Shown here one piece after another: positions 8,476-17,705 of a DNA stretch of 17,705 nucleotides. Source of the DNA: Nitrospiria bacterium (GTDB lineage: Bacteria; Nitrospirota; Nitrospiria; Nitrospirales; UBA8639). Below the pieces are notes generated by a model, which was given only the letters and a program-made list of their open reading frames with translations, was not told where the DNA came from and searched no databases. How positions within the stretch are numbered: position 1 is the first letter of the stretch; each line of letters opens with the position of its first letter. The stretch is from assembly GCA_030430725.1 (NCBI GenBank), contig JAUIKP010000014.1:1-17705 (forward strand). Direction: 5' to 3'. The position numbers were made by a program, and so were the translations under genes.

Positions 8476-8576
8476 AGCAAAATTCTGCAAAGAATAGGCG
8501 GCTAGTTCCTAGTTGGACACGGAGATCCTAGCGTGCAACTTGAGGGCACTTTACTGGATGAGAGGAGGAACGCTGT

Positions 8577-9053
8577 ATGTGGGGTGAAAAAGACAAGAAA
8601 AAGGAATTAGGGTTTGGGCAGGAATTTTATACATTTTTGGGGAAAGGTGTAGATTTTAAGGGTAAAGCTCAATTTGAAGGCACGGTGCGGGTGGACGGTA
8701 ACTTTGAAGGTGAAATTACGATTGATGATACCCTCATTATTGGTGAAAGTGCTGTGATCAAAGGCACCATCACGGGTGGAACCATTGTGAACAGTGGACG
8801 GATTGAAGGTGTGATTACCGCAAAATCAAAAATCCAACTCCTCAAGCCGGCGGTTCTCATTGGTGATGTCCATGCCCCCGTTTTTGCCATGGAAGAGGGC
8901 GTGTATTTCCAGGGGGAGTGCGATATGGGTTCCGCTCCAAAATTAGAAGTGCCTATGGACAATAAAATCCTCTCCAATGGACAAGGCAAGACGATCCCTA
9001 AGGTTGAGCAGAAAAAAGAAAAAAGTTTAGAAACGGAGCCATTGATCCGCTAA
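8577..9053 (+). CDS. Bactofilin (DUF583) cytoskeletal protein, second copy
   Basis: The 158-residue product has its bactofilin core at about 18–118. Characteristic stretches are FKGKAQFEGTVRVDGNFEGE, LIIGESAVIKGTITGGTI and LLKPAVLIGDVHAP. It aligns by eye along its whole core with the upstream bactofilin, but has a shorter Lys/Glu-rich N-terminus (MWGEKDKKKE) and a longer charged C-terminal tail. A strong AGGAGG at 8563–8568 fixes the start. Between the two copies lie 101 nt with no gene. The stop overlaps the mnmA start as TAATG, so translation of mnmA is probably coupled to it. The two copies may co-polymerise or have diverged in localisation; the sequence does not decide this. Confidence 0.93.
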   Translation: MWGEKDKKKELGFGQEFYTFLGKGVDFKGKAQFEGTVRVDGNFEGEITIDDTLIIGESAVIKGTITGGTIVNSGRIEGVITAKSKIQLLKPAVLIGDVHAPVFAMEEGVYFQGECDMGSAPKLEVPMDNKILSNGQGKTIPKVEQKKEKSLETEPLIR

Positions 9054-10204
9054 TGGCAGTCGCGGAACCCAAAAAAGTTGTTTTAGGAATGAGCGGAGGT
9101 GTGGATAGCTCCGTGGCTGCTAAGCTACTGAAAGAGCAGGGCCACGAAGTTATCGGGGTCACATTGAAGGTCTGGGAGGAAGAAGATGAGACCACCGTTT
9201 CCAAGCGTTGGGAGGAGCGAGGATGCTGTAAGGTGGGAATGGCCAGGCATGTGGCGCAGTTGTTAGGGATCTCTCACCAGGTCATTGATACCCGCGAACG
9301 CTTTCAGAAGGGAGTCATTGAGGACTTCATTGGGGGATATCTTGAGGGAACGACGCCTAATCCCTGCGTTCGGTGTAATGAACGAGTGAAATTTGGAGGT
9401 CTCTTCCATGTGGCCGATGAACTGGGAGCTGATTATGTTGCGACCGGCCACTATGCCAATATCAGGCACGATAAAGGAGGGACCCCCTTCCTGGTTCGTG
9501 GGCAGGATACTAAGAAGGACCAATCATATTTTCTCTATCGAATACCACCCGGGTGGCTCTCAAAAATGTTGTTTCCTTTAGGGGACATGGAAAAACCTGA
9601 CGTCTGGAGAGAAGCGGAGGCCATGGGTCTGCCGGTAGACGAACTCAAAGAAAGCCAGGAAATTTGCTTTGTGACGCAGGGTGATTACCGACAATTCCTC
9701 AAGCAGCATGCGCCGCAGGCTTTAAGTCCTGGTACGTTTGTGGATGGAAAAGGGAGAGAGCTTGGCCAGCATCAAGGCGTCGCATTCTATACTCCTGGCC
9801 AACGAAAAGGATTGGGTATTTCCGGAGGAAGCCGTTTGTATGTACAGCGCGTGGTTCCCGAAATGAATATGGTGGTCCTGGGTCCTGCCGAAGATTTAGA
9901 TTCCAGGGAATGCCTAATTTCAGACTTGAATATTTTCTCCCCGGAGTCATTGCAGCATGCAAGCAGAATTGATGTGAAATTTCGTTATAGTTCCCCACCA
10001 GTCCCGGCTACTCACCAATGGGCAGGTTCCACCTCAATGACAATAATGTTTGATGAGCCGGTTCGGGCATTGAGCCCTGGCCAGTCAGCGGTATTGTATC
10101 TTGGGGATCGTGTATTGGGAGGTGGAATCATTCAAGGGTCAACGACAAAGAACAATGTTCCGATGTGCGAGGAATCCGACCCGACTGCACGCTCCCAGCG
10201 ATGA
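9053..10204 (+). CDS. mnmA: MnmA tRNA U34 2-thiouridylase
   Basis: MnmA thiolates C2 of the wobble uridine in tRNA-Lys, -Glu and -Gln, with ATP activation and sulfur relayed from a cysteine desulfurase. The 383-residue protein shows the PP-loop SGGVDSS (14–20) in GMSGGVDSSVAAKLL. The TPNPCVRCNERVKFG segment (101–115) carries the catalytic cysteine C108, and ESQEICF (200–206) carries the second cysteine, C205. The central ATGHYA motif (130–135) and the C-terminal beta-barrel PGQRKGLGISGG region are also present. A ~20-residue polar tail follows the usual end. A Cys-Cys pair (58–59) sits in an insertion after the first strand. The ATG overlaps the bactofilin stop by one base. Its substrate nucleotide is the one modified at C5 by MnmE/MnmG, encoded 5–7 kb upstream. 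Confidence 0.96.
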   Translation: MAVAEPKKVVLGMSGGVDSSVAAKLLKEQGHEVIGVTLKVWEEEDETTVSKRWEERGCCKVGMARHVAQLLGISHQVIDTRERFQKGVIEDFIGGYLEGTTPNPCVRCNERVKFGGLFHVADELGADYVATGHYANIRHDKGGTPFLVRGQDTKKDQSYFLYRIPPGWLSKMLFPLGDMEKPDVWREAEAMGLPVDELKESQEICFVTQGDYRQFLKQHAPQALSPGTFVDGKGRELGQHQGVAFYTPGQRKGLGISGGSRLYVQRVVPEMNMVVLGPAEDLDSRECLISDLNIFSPESLQHASRIDVKFRYSSPPVPATHQWAGSTSMTIMFDEPVRALSPGQSAVLYLGDRVLGGGIIQGSTTKNNVPMCEESDPTARSQR

Positions 10205-10206
10205 TT

Positions 10207-10226
10207 GGGAATCAGAAAAAATTCCC
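10207..10226 (+). terminator. Possible weak terminator after mnmA
   Basis: GGGAAT (10207–10212) pairs perfectly with ATTCCC (10221–10226) across an eight-base A-rich loop, directly after the mnmA stop, and is followed by TTT. The stem is short and the T run minimal, so termination would be inefficient. Its position between mnmA and a promoter-like sequence makes it plausible. Confidence 0.3.
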
Positions 10227-10246
10227 TTTACATCCGCTCTTTCCGG

Positions 10247-10275
10247 TTGACAGGCTGCATCACTCATGCTAGTTT
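10247..10275 (+). promoter_or_regulatory. Candidate sigma70-type promoter of the atp operon
   Basis: A perfect −35 TTGACA (10247–10252) is followed at an ideal 17-nt spacing by TAGTTT (10270–10275). That −10 matches the consensus at only three positions. It lies in the 132-nt gap between mnmA and atpH, about 60 nt before the atpH start. It is the best promoter candidate for the F1 genes. Confidence 0.5.
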
Positions 10276-10336
10276 CACCCGCTTAACACACGCCCAATTG
10301 CGTTCAACACGTGGCTGCCTGGAATCTCTGTAAACT

Positions 10337-10876
10337 GTGAATAAAAGCACCATTGGGCGCCGGTATGCATCGGCGCTTTTCCAACTGCTCGATAAGTCGA
10401 GTATTGAGCTCACACGAAATGCCTTAGGCGCCTTGCAACGAGGCTTGGAGGAAACTCCTGCCTTGAAGCATGTCCTCGCTTCACCAGTCTTTAATTTTGA
10501 GGAAAAACAGGCTGTCCTGAATGAATTGAGTCAAAGGATGGAAGCCCCTCCGGTCATGCGGGATTTTCTCACTCAACTATTGAAAAAGAATCGGGCCATC
10601 TTACTCCCTGAAATTTCAGAGGCTTTTGCGGAATTGGTCGCTCAACAACAAGGAGTTCAGCAAGTCTGGATTGGCTCGGCCAAACCATTACCTGAGAACG
10701 AGAAAGAACAGATTAAGCAAGACTTGTCTCAAACGCTGCACCATGGAGTCGAAGTGGCTTTTGAGGTGGATCCCCATCTTATTGCGGGATTGAAAATAAA
10801 AATTGGCAGCCGGGTATTTGATAATACGGTGTCTGGTCGACTAGCCGGTATGCATGATCAGCTGACGAAGGGATAA
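10337..10876 (+). CDS. atpH: F-type ATP synthase subunit delta
   Basis: The delta subunit (OSCP family) sits on top of F1 and joins it to the peripheral b stalk. The 179-residue product starts STIGRRYASALFQL, the conserved N-terminal helix of the family. It ends with PHLIAGLKIKIGSRVFDNTVSGRLAGM, the conserved C-terminal strand/turn in which the G-I-x-I-x-G pattern is recognisable. The start is a GTG at 10337; there is no ATG nearby in frame and no convincing ribosome site, which suggests weak initiation. Only 3 nt separate it from atpA. Upstream is mnmA rather than atpF, so the FO genes must be elsewhere. Confidence 0.95.
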   Translation: MNKSTIGRRYASALFQLLDKSSIELTRNALGALQRGLEETPALKHVLASPVFNFEEKQAVLNELSQRMEAPPVMRDFLTQLLKKNRAILLPEISEAFAELVAQQQGVQQVWIGSAKPLPENEKEQIKQDLSQTLHHGVEVAFEVDPHLIAGLKIKIGSRVFDNTVSGRLAGMHDQLTKG

Positions 10877-10879
10877 TCC

Positions 10880-12400
10880 ATGCAGATCAAAGCGGAAGAA
10901 ATCAGCTCCATCATTAAGGAAAAAATCAAAGGATTTGAGCAGCGGGTTGATGTCAAAGAAATGGGCTACGTCATCCAGGTGGGTGATAATATTGCCAAAG
11001 TCTATGGTTTGGAAGGGGCGATGGCGGGAGAGTTATTGGAATTTCCTGGCGGAGTATACGGGGTGGCTTTGAACCTGGAGGAAGATAGTGTCGGAGCGGT
11101 GCTTCTGGGCGAGGATGTGGGAATTCGTGAAGGAAATCCTGTGAAGCGAACCGGACGAATTGCCGAGGTCCCGGTTGGGGAAGCACTGGTTGGTCGTGTT
11201 GTGGATGCCATTGGGAAGCCCATTGATGGAAAGGGTCCAATCAATACCGCGGAGACTCGGCTTATCGAAGTTAAGGCACCTGGTGTGGTTGATCGGCAGT
11301 CAGTGGGAGAACCGCTTCAAACGGGGCTCAAGGCCATTGACGCCATGATTCCGGTTGGTCGAGGCCAACGGGAGTTAATTATTGGAGACCGTCAGACTGG
11401 AAAAACGGCTATTGCGGTTGACACCATTATTAATCAAAAAGGCCTGGGTGTGTTTTGTTTTTACGTGGCCATCGGGCAGAAACGATCAACGGTAGCTCGA
11501 GTAGTGAAAACCCTGGAAGATCATGGAGCTATGGAGTACACCACTGTGGTGTCCGCCACCGCTAGCGATTCAGCGTCGTTGCAATTTTTTGCTCCGTATG
11601 CCGGTGTGACCATGGCCGAATATTTCCGTGACAATGGGAAGCATGCGCTTATCGTGTATGACGATTTGTCCAAACATGCGACCGCTTATCGCCAGCTTTC
11701 TCTTCTTCTTCGGCGTCCACCAGGACGTGAAGCCTATCCGGGGGATGTGTTCTTTTTGCACTCCCGCTTATTGGAGCGGGCGGCGAAGATGAGTGATGAA
11801 AAAGGTGCTGGCAGTTTGACGGCATTGCCGATTATCGAAACGCAGGCCGGTGACGTCTCCGCCTATATTCCCACGAATGTGATTTCTATTACTGATGGAC
11901 AGATCTATCTGGCAGCCGACCTGTTCTATAGCGGTATCCGTCCTGCCATCAACGTTGGGTTATCGGTCTCCCGTGTGGGTGGTTCCGCTCAGATTAAAAC
12001 CATGAAACAGGTTGCCGGGACGCTCAGGCTTGATTTGGCACAATATCGTGAAATGGCGGCCTTTGCGCAATTTGGAAGTGAATTGGACAAAGCCACCCAA
12101 GCTCAATTGAACAGGGGTGCGCGTATGGTGGAATTGCTGAAACAGGATCAATATAAACCTCTGCCAGTGGCAGATCAGGTACTGTCAATTTTTGCGGGGG
12201 TGAATGGGTTCCTTGATAATGTTCCCGTGAATAAAATCCGGGAATTTGAGCAAGGCTTGTTAGCCTTTATTAAAGAGAAGCACTCGACTATTCGGGAAGA
12301 GGTCGTGGCCAAAAAAAAGATTGATGATGAATTTGGGGATAAATTGAAAAGCATCATTTCCGAATTTAAACAGTCCAAAGGCTATGACAAAGCCGCGTAA
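10880..12400 (+). CDS. atpA: F-type ATP synthase subunit alpha
   Basis: Alpha forms the non-catalytic nucleotide-binding positions of the alpha3beta3 hexamer. The 506-residue length is standard. It starts with the N-terminal helix [16 protein letters not shown]. The Walker A motif GDRQTGKTA is at 169–177. The alpha signature [21 protein letters not shown] contains the arginine finger that reaches the catalytic beta site. The nucleotide-domain stretch [30 protein letters not shown] is intact. An AAGGGATAA run precedes the ATG. No stops, frameshifts or lost key residues are visible. That matters because the next gene, gamma, is wrecked: selection appears to have kept alpha functional. Confidence 0.98.
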   Translation: MQIKAEEISSIIKEKIKGFEQRVDVKEMGYVIQVGDNIAKVYGLEGAMAGELLEFPGGVYGVALNLEEDSVGAVLLGEDVGIREGNPVKRTGRIAEVPVGEALVGRVVDAIGKPIDGKGPINTAETRLIEVKAPGVVDRQSVGEPLQTGLKAIDAMIPVGRGQRELIIGDRQTGKTAIAVDTIINQKGLGVFCFYVAIGQKRSTVARVVKTLEDHGAMEYTTVVSATASDSASLQFFAPYAGVTMAEYFRDNGKHALIVYDDLSKHATAYRQLSLLLRRPPGREAYPGDVFFLHSRLLERAAKMSDEKGAGSLTALPIIETQAGDVSAYIPTNVISITDGQIYLAADLFYSGIRPAINVGLSVSRVGGSAQIKTMKQVAGTLRLDLAQYREMAAFAQFGSELDKATQAQLNRGARMVELLKQDQYKPLPVADQVLSIFAGVNGFLDNVPVNKIREFEQGLLAFIKEKHSTIREEVVAKKKIDDEFGDKLKSIISEFKQSKGYDKAA

Positions 12401-12411
12401 GGTATTTTGCT

Positions 12412-14165
<1,754 letters not shown>

Positions 14166-14166
<1 letters not shown>

Positions 14167-14615
14167 TGGCAGATGTGACGGCATCATCAGGGAAAATTCT
14201 TCTGGAGGTGGTCTCCCCCGAGCACCTTTTACTCAGTAAGGAAGTCGACTACGTGTCGGCTCCTGGAAGTGAGGGAGATTTCGGCGTCCTTCCAGGCCAT
14301 TGTCATTTTTTGACCACCCTGCGAATTGGTGAGCTTCAATACCGTATCGGTGAACAGACCGAATACATGGCTGTTCTCTGGGGATTTGCTGAAGTGACGC
14401 CGACTAAGGTAACGATTCTGGCGGAAATCGCCGAAAAGGCTGAAGACATAAATGTGGAACGGGCGGAGGATGCCGTTCGAAAAGCGGAAGAACGTCTGGA
14501 GCGTGGTGGGCTACCCTCAGAAGTCGAGGAAGCTCGCGTCAGTCTGGAAAAGGCCCGTCTCCGGCAAAAAATAGCCGGTCGGCACCACCAACAGGCTGGT
14601 TCTCATCTAAAGTAA
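14166..14615 (+). CDS. atpC: F-type ATP synthase subunit epsilon
   Basis: Epsilon binds the foot of gamma, connects it to the c ring, and its C-terminal helices can inhibit ATP hydrolysis. The 149-residue product has the N-terminal beta-sandwich with LEVVSPEHLLLSKEVDYVSA and the family signature PGSEGDFGVLPGHCHFLTTL (about 35–55), where the GxFGxLPGH pattern is diagnostic. It is followed by a charged two-helix C-terminal domain rich in Glu/Arg/Ala (about 95–149), slightly longer than usual. The ATG overlaps the atpD stop by one base, so translation is coupled. Epsilon assembles only through gamma, so its intact state is another hint that a gamma protein exists elsewhere in this genome. Confidence 0.95.
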
Positions 14616-14640
14616 TTGGGCCCCCGTTTTTTTGCCTGTC

Positions 14641-15603
14641 ATGCCGCATGTCGCTACGCGGACGGAGTTCATCGTCACCGCAGGCGAGTCTCCTAAACGC
14701 CTTGATCATTTTCTGGCCAACCGCGAACCCTACTTTTCTCGAACAGCCCTCCAACGATTAATAGAAGACGGCCATATTACGGTCGATGGGCAGGTTGTGA
14801 AACCCAGTCACAAGGTCAGGCCTGGTGATTACGTTGTTCTGGTCGTTCCGCGTCCAGAGCCCGTGGCAATCAATCCTGAACCAATTCCCCTTGTCATCCT
14901 GTATGAAGATGAATTCCTGTTGGTTCTCAACAAACCGGCAGGCCTTGTGGTTCATCCGGCCCCCGGTCATTGGACTGGGACCTTAGTTAATGGGCTCCTG
15001 CATCACATGCAAAGCGGAGAAGGGCATCTTTCAACCATTGGCGGAAAGGAGCGCCCTGGGTTGGTGCATCGACTGGACAAGGAAACGACGGGCATTTTAG
15101 TCGTGGCGAAAAATGATCAGGCTCACCGGTTGTTGGCAGGACAATTTAAAGCCCATACCATCATTCGAGTCTATGAGGCGTTTGTGTGGGAAGGACCAAA
15201 GACACGGGAAGGCAGGATTGAGTTGTCGATCGGACGAGATACGAAAGATCGAAAAACCTTTTCTTCACGGACAACCAATCCCAGGGAGTCGCTGACCAGT
15301 TACCGGGTAAAGGAACGATTTGGGGTAGTGGCCGCACATGTGGAGTTATTCCCTGGCACAGGCCGCACGCATCAGCTACGAGTTCACCTCAAGGCTATCG
15401 GGTGTCCGATCTTGGGTGACCAAACTTATGGAGGGAAAAAAGTTATGGTTGTTGGAGGGATTGGCATTCCCCGTGTGATGTTGCATGCCAAAGTTCTTGG
15501 TTTTGTCCATCCTGTTTCTCACAAAATGGTGACATTTTCAGCGGAGTTGCCTGAAGATATGGTAATGGTACTCAATGCCTTGAAGGGCATGAAAGACAAA
15601 TGA
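14641..15603 (+). CDS. rluD: RluA/RluD-family 23S rRNA pseudouridine synthase
   Basis: This family converts uridine to pseudouridine, typically in 23S rRNA helix 69 (RluD). From ATG 14641 the product has 320 residues. An N-terminal S4 RNA-binding domain (about 18–70) contains RLDHFLANREPYFSRTALQR and HITVDGQVVKPSHKVRPGD. The catalytic motif HRLDKETTGILVVAKN is at 143–157 with catalytic D146. The conserved PGTGRTHQLRVHLKAIGCPI (238–257) precedes LGDQTYGG. The start is uncertain: TTG 14632 adds three residues, and neither has a clear ribosome site. It follows atpC by about 25 nt on the same strand and may be read through from the atp operon. The exact target (RluD rather than RluA or RluC) is inferred from the S4 domain and length. 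Confidence 0.93.
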   Translation: MPHVATRTEFIVTAGESPKRLDHFLANREPYFSRTALQRLIEDGHITVDGQVVKPSHKVRPGDYVVLVVPRPEPVAINPEPIPLVILYEDEFLLVLNKPAGLVVHPAPGHWTGTLVNGLLHHMQSGEGHLSTIGGKERPGLVHRLDKETTGILVVAKNDQAHRLLAGQFKAHTIIRVYEAFVWEGPKTREGRIELSIGRDTKDRKTFSSRTTNPRESLTSYRVKERFGVVAAHVELFPGTGRTHQLRVHLKAIGCPILGDQTYGGKKVMVVGGIGIPRVMLHAKVLGFVHPVSHKMVTFSAELPEDMVMVLNALKGMKDK

Positions 15604-15646
15604 TTGTCTTGACAACCAGACAAGCGATTGGAGTAGATTTCAACAT

Positions 15647-16087
15647 ATGAAAAAAGAGGCAAAGTTAGAGCCTGGCCAGGTCGTTGATACATTGGGAGAA
15701 CTGATTGCCGGTCTGGCGGCGTTTGCTGCGAAGGTACCGGCCAAGTCCATGCTGGCATTGTCTGGGGGAATTCGCCCGACACCGGAGGCAGTCGATGCGT
15801 ATGAAACTACGGTCTATCGATTTCGTGATCGAGTGGGAATAACGTACAAAACTCTCCCACCGTTATTCGTCGAATCTCTGGAAGCATTTGAGGCAGGGAA
15901 AGTATTCGACGCCGTTCCCCCCTTGTTGCAATGCGTTGAACAGTTGGTGGAATTGCACAACCAGGAAACTATTAAATTCACTCCACCTCAACAACAACGT
16001 CTGCGTGACTATCATCGCCGCTTAGAAAAACTTGTCCCGGAAGCCACCCAATCTGAGGTGGATCTCCCTACCCCTGAATCGTATTAA
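15647..16087 (+). CDS. Unrecognised 146-residue soluble protein
   Basis: I do not recognise this protein. It starts MKKEAKLEPGQVVDTLGELI and is rich in helix-forming residues, with no signal peptide, membrane helix or cysteine cluster. A hydrophobic, Ala-rich first helix (about 15–30) precedes a middle section RDRVGITYKTLPPLFVESLEAFEAGK (contiguous from about 62) with an amphipathic look. It ends with a Gln/Arg-rich helix (PPQQQRLRDYHRRLEKL) and an acidic Pro-rich tail. A GGAG lies 13 nt before the ATG. It is 43 nt downstream of rluD on the same strand, so it may be co-transcribed with it. The reading frame is clean and its codon use resembles its neighbours, which supports a real gene. No function can be assigned from sequence. 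Confidence 0.75.
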   Translation: MKKEAKLEPGQVVDTLGELIAGLAAFAAKVPAKSMLALSGGIRPTPEAVDAYETTVYRFRDRVGITYKTLPPLFVESLEAFEAGKVFDAVPPLLQCVEQLVELHNQETIKFTPPQQQRLRDYHRRLEKLVPEATQSEVDLPTPESY

Positions 16088-16436
16088 TCATCTCCTAAAA
16101 ACTGCGCAGGATACCCACGGTTCGATGCGGGGAATTTCCCTGGGAAATAGTCGCAGGAAAAATCTTGCAAGAATAATCGGAATGGTTACTAAGTCTTCTT
16201 TGGGAAAATTTCATCATCTTTACTTCATTCCCCCAAGTTGTGAAAAAAGCTCCATTCCTTATAATTTGAGGGGGTTTTTGAGGCGAAAGTCTCCAGGGAC
16301 TACACAAATGCGGTATGCTTTCATTTTTGGGGATCAGATACATTCTAGGAGGGTGGTATAAGAGCAGCGTTGAGCAAGGATTTTTTATTTTCATCGAAGA
16401 AGGATGGTCGATGGGGTCTTTCTTGGAGAAGAGTAA
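16088..16436. other. Non-coding stretch between the hypothetical gene and the STAS-like gene
   Basis: About 350 nt between two convergent genes, with no convincing gene. It holds a small cluster of overlapping palindromes near 16129–16147 (GGGAA-T-TTCCC and TTTCCC-T-GGGAAA). A possible long-loop stem, CCCCC (16230–16234) with GGGGG (16270–16274), is followed by TTTTT and could weakly terminate plus-strand transcription. CATCGA (16392–16397) can pair with TCGATG (16408–16413). An AGGAGG at 16347–16352 has no usable start codon at proper spacing. Confidence 0.5.
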
Positions 16437-16748
16437 TTAATTCAAGTTTGGAGGAGCAAGAAACTGAAGACTTGTTCGGAGGATAAGCTGATTTCCGCTC
16501 GAAGAGGGCGGGGAAATTACTCGCCAATTTCTTCCTTTATCTCGTAACCCTTCTCCAATCAATGTCAGGTGGTAATATGCATCCGTATCACACACCCTGG
16601 TCAGGCTCAGATTGCAAAGGAATGTCTTACACCCTAAGTGGTAGGACCGAAAGACCAACAAACTCAATTCTTTGGCCACTTGTGTATTCAACTGTCCCCG
16701 CACATGAAACATGATGGTGTCGGAGGCCAACTGTTCGGTACGTATCAT
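16437..16748 (-). CDS. Small STAS-domain-like protein (anti-sigma antagonist type)
   Basis: The 103-residue minus-strand product has the layout of a single STAS domain. A first strand TIMFHVRGQLN (11–21), usually xVVxLxGxLD, is followed by helix VAKELSLLVFRSYHLGCKTF. Then comes the strand LCNLSLTRVCDTDA (44–57), corresponding to the usual VLDLSxVxFIDSSG, and the helix/strand YHLTLIGEGLRDKGRNWRVIS. STAS proteins such as SpoIIAA or RsbV bind anti-sigma factors and are switched by serine phosphorylation. Here the usual D-S-S-G is D-T-D-A (54–57), so the normal phosphoserine position appears to be Asp. AGGA (16754–16757 on this strand) lies 5 nt before the ATG. It stands alone, convergent with the upstream genes, with no kinase or sigma factor adjacent. 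The family call is by pattern and moderately sure. Confidence 0.6.
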   Translation of the reverse strand: MIRTEQLASDTIMFHVRGQLNTQVAKELSLLVFRSYHLGCKTFLCNLSLTRVCDTDAYYHLTLIGEGLRDKGRNWRVISPPSSSGNQLILRTSLQFLAPPNLN

Positions 16749-16939
16749 TTGATTCCTGACGTTCAGAAATATGGAAAAGAGATCTTGATCATGCCTATTT
16801 CAACCCAATAGAAGTTTCTGTGACTATTCCCCAGAGGGGTGGGCTCCAGGGGTGAAATCTGCTAACTGATCACATACCGTAAGGAGAATAGAAGGAACCG
16901 GAAACAGAGAGGGTCAGCCTGAATAAAATGAGGGATTGG

Positions 16940-16968
16940 TTGACGGGGACCCTAGTGGGATGTATAAA
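16940..16968 (+). promoter_or_regulatory. Sigma70-type promoter of tRNA-Arg
   Basis: TTGACG (16940–16945) and TATAAA (16963–16968) are each one base off consensus and separated by an ideal 17 nt. The −10 box ends 13 nt before the first base of the tRNA, which gives a short 5' leader for RNase P. This is the clearest promoter in the window. Confidence 0.8.
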
Positions 16969-16981
16969 GTCAACACTTCAT

Positions 16982-17058
<77 letters not shown>

Positions 17059-17405
17059 TTCACATTTCCCCAGTTGCCTTGATGATGGTAACATCCTCAT
17101 TCGTTACTCGCAGGGCGTTACGCGTATACGTAATTATAGAAGCTAAACATGCACCAGGAAATGTCGATTCTTCTAGAGTATTAGTTCCCTCCTGCTGATG
17201 CATGGCATCTCTTTAATTGGGGCAAACATAAAAGTATTGTTGCCCATTCACAATATATCCAATTTGAAATCCAATTCCCGGATTCCATGAAATGAGTTGG
17301 TCGAAAAGCCGCTCGGGTTAACAAATTCGGAGATTGTGTCCTAAAGTGTGCCCACTTTGTGTTGGAAATGATCATCATGGGCAGTGAGTTATCTCCTCTT
17401 TTCTC
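17059..17405. other. Non-coding stretch between tRNA-Arg and the glycosyltransferase gene
   Basis: About 350 nt with no convincing gene. Small inverted repeats are present: TTACG with CGTAA around a CGTATACG core (near 17116–17131), and AAAGTG–TGCC–CACTTT (17343–17358). The second lies 47 nt before the next ATG and could be an operator. I see no clear promoter, terminator or duplicated tRNA end that would mark an integrated element. Confidence 0.5.
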
Positions 17406-17705
17406 ATGAATACCTCCTGGGTTCCTTTCCTTGAACGCCCCGCTATCCATATTCCGCTTCTACTAGTCATTGGTTTTCTGGCGTTTAGTACCAATGCCAC
17501 CATTTCTCTGTTCGGGGAAACCGAGGGTTTGTACGCTATTGTGACCCACACCATGATGGCGGCCGAGGATTATGTGCACCTTTGGTTGCGGGGAGAGCCG
17601 TATTTTAATAAACCGCCCCTTTTCTTTTGGCTTCAGGCGGGATTTATTCATAGCTTGGGATGGAGTGAGGCTGCGTTACGATTGCCATCAATTGTATCCA
17701 GTTTA
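17406..17705 (+). CDS. ArnT/PMT-family (GT-C) membrane glycosyltransferase, 5' part
   Basis: One hundred codons are open to the window edge. The start MNTSWVPFLERPAIH leads into a hydrophobic helix (about 15–37), then GETEGLYAIV (37–46), GEPYFNKPPLFFWLQAGF (63–80) and GWSEAALRLPSI (85–96). This is the first extracytoplasmic loop pattern of undecaprenyl/dolichyl-phosphate-sugar glycosyltransferases, ExxYA…GEPYFxKPPLxxWLQA…GxSEAAxRLPS. Such GT-C enzymes transfer sugars from lipid carriers to lipid A, proteins or other acceptors at the outer face of the cytoplasmic membrane. The acidic pair in the first loop (E38/E40 here) supplies the catalytic acid in relatives. The acceptor cannot be told. 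No good ribosome site is seen before ATG 17406, so the start is provisional. The gene continues beyond the window. Confidence 0.85.
   Translation, partial: MNTSWVPFLERPAIHIPLLLVIGFLAFSTNATISLFGETEGLYAIVTHTMMAAEDYVHLWLRGEPYFNKPPLFFWLQAGFIHSLGWSEAALRLPSIVSSL

Noticed and set aside
10300..10320. CACGTGG-containing stretch near 10309 as a third parS
   Set aside because: Only the central CACGTG fits. The flanks (GTTCAA…CTGCC) are not palindromic and do not match the two clear parS sites.
14613..14640. GGGCCCCC followed by a T run after atpC as a rho-independent terminator
   Set aside because: There is no stable stem preceding the T run, and rluD begins immediately after.
16347..16486. Small plus-strand frame after AGGAGG (MSKDFLFSSKKDGRWG-like from TTG 16370)
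   Set aside because: The start codon is 17 nt from the ribosome-like site, the frame is under 40 codons, and it overlaps the better supported minus-strand STAS-like gene.

Overview
The window is a bacterial chromosomal segment with the gene order usual near a replication origin (yidD–yidC–mnmE–mnmG–rsmG–parA–parB). It continues into a bactofilin pair, mnmA, the F1 part of an ATP synthase operon, rluD and a looser tail. Protein style, gene order and roughly balanced base composition suggest a Gram-negative lineage, possibly Nitrospirota (Nitrospira-like). That placement is from memory of protein style, not a search, and is tentative.

Region by region. 1–6154: 3' end of yidD, the membrane insertase yidC, the tRNA wobble-uridine modification pair mnmE/mnmG, and the 16S rRNA methyltransferase rsmG. 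5487–7814: a ParABS chromosome segregation module. It has two parS sites, one forming the first codons of rsmG and one just before parA, plus overlapping parA and parB. 7975–10204: two tandem paralogous bactofilins, the second coupled to mnmA by a TAATG overlap. With mnmE and mnmG, the window therefore holds three genes acting on the U34 modification of tRNA. 10337–14615: atpH, atpA, a wrecked atpG, atpD and atpC, with a candidate sigma70-type promoter upstream. No FO genes (a, b, c) are adjacent. 14641–16087: rluD pseudouridine synthase and an unrecognised 146-residue protein. 16437–17705: a small minus-strand STAS-like protein, a tRNA-Arg (anticodon UCG) with a good promoter, and the 5' end of a membrane glycosyltransferase of the ArnT/PMT type.

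The most notable observation is in the 308 nt between atpA and atpD, where the gamma-subunit gene belongs. Only an N-terminal scrap and a recognisable gamma C-terminus remain, spread over three reading frames with in-frame stops and about 200 codons missing. The neighbouring alpha, beta, delta and epsilon genes look intact. The simplest inference is that gamma is supplied from elsewhere in the genome, or that this operon is a secondary or decaying copy. Misassembly has to be excluded first.

I found no CRISPR array, insertion sequence, phage module or defence system. Most of the window is conserved housekeeping sequence.
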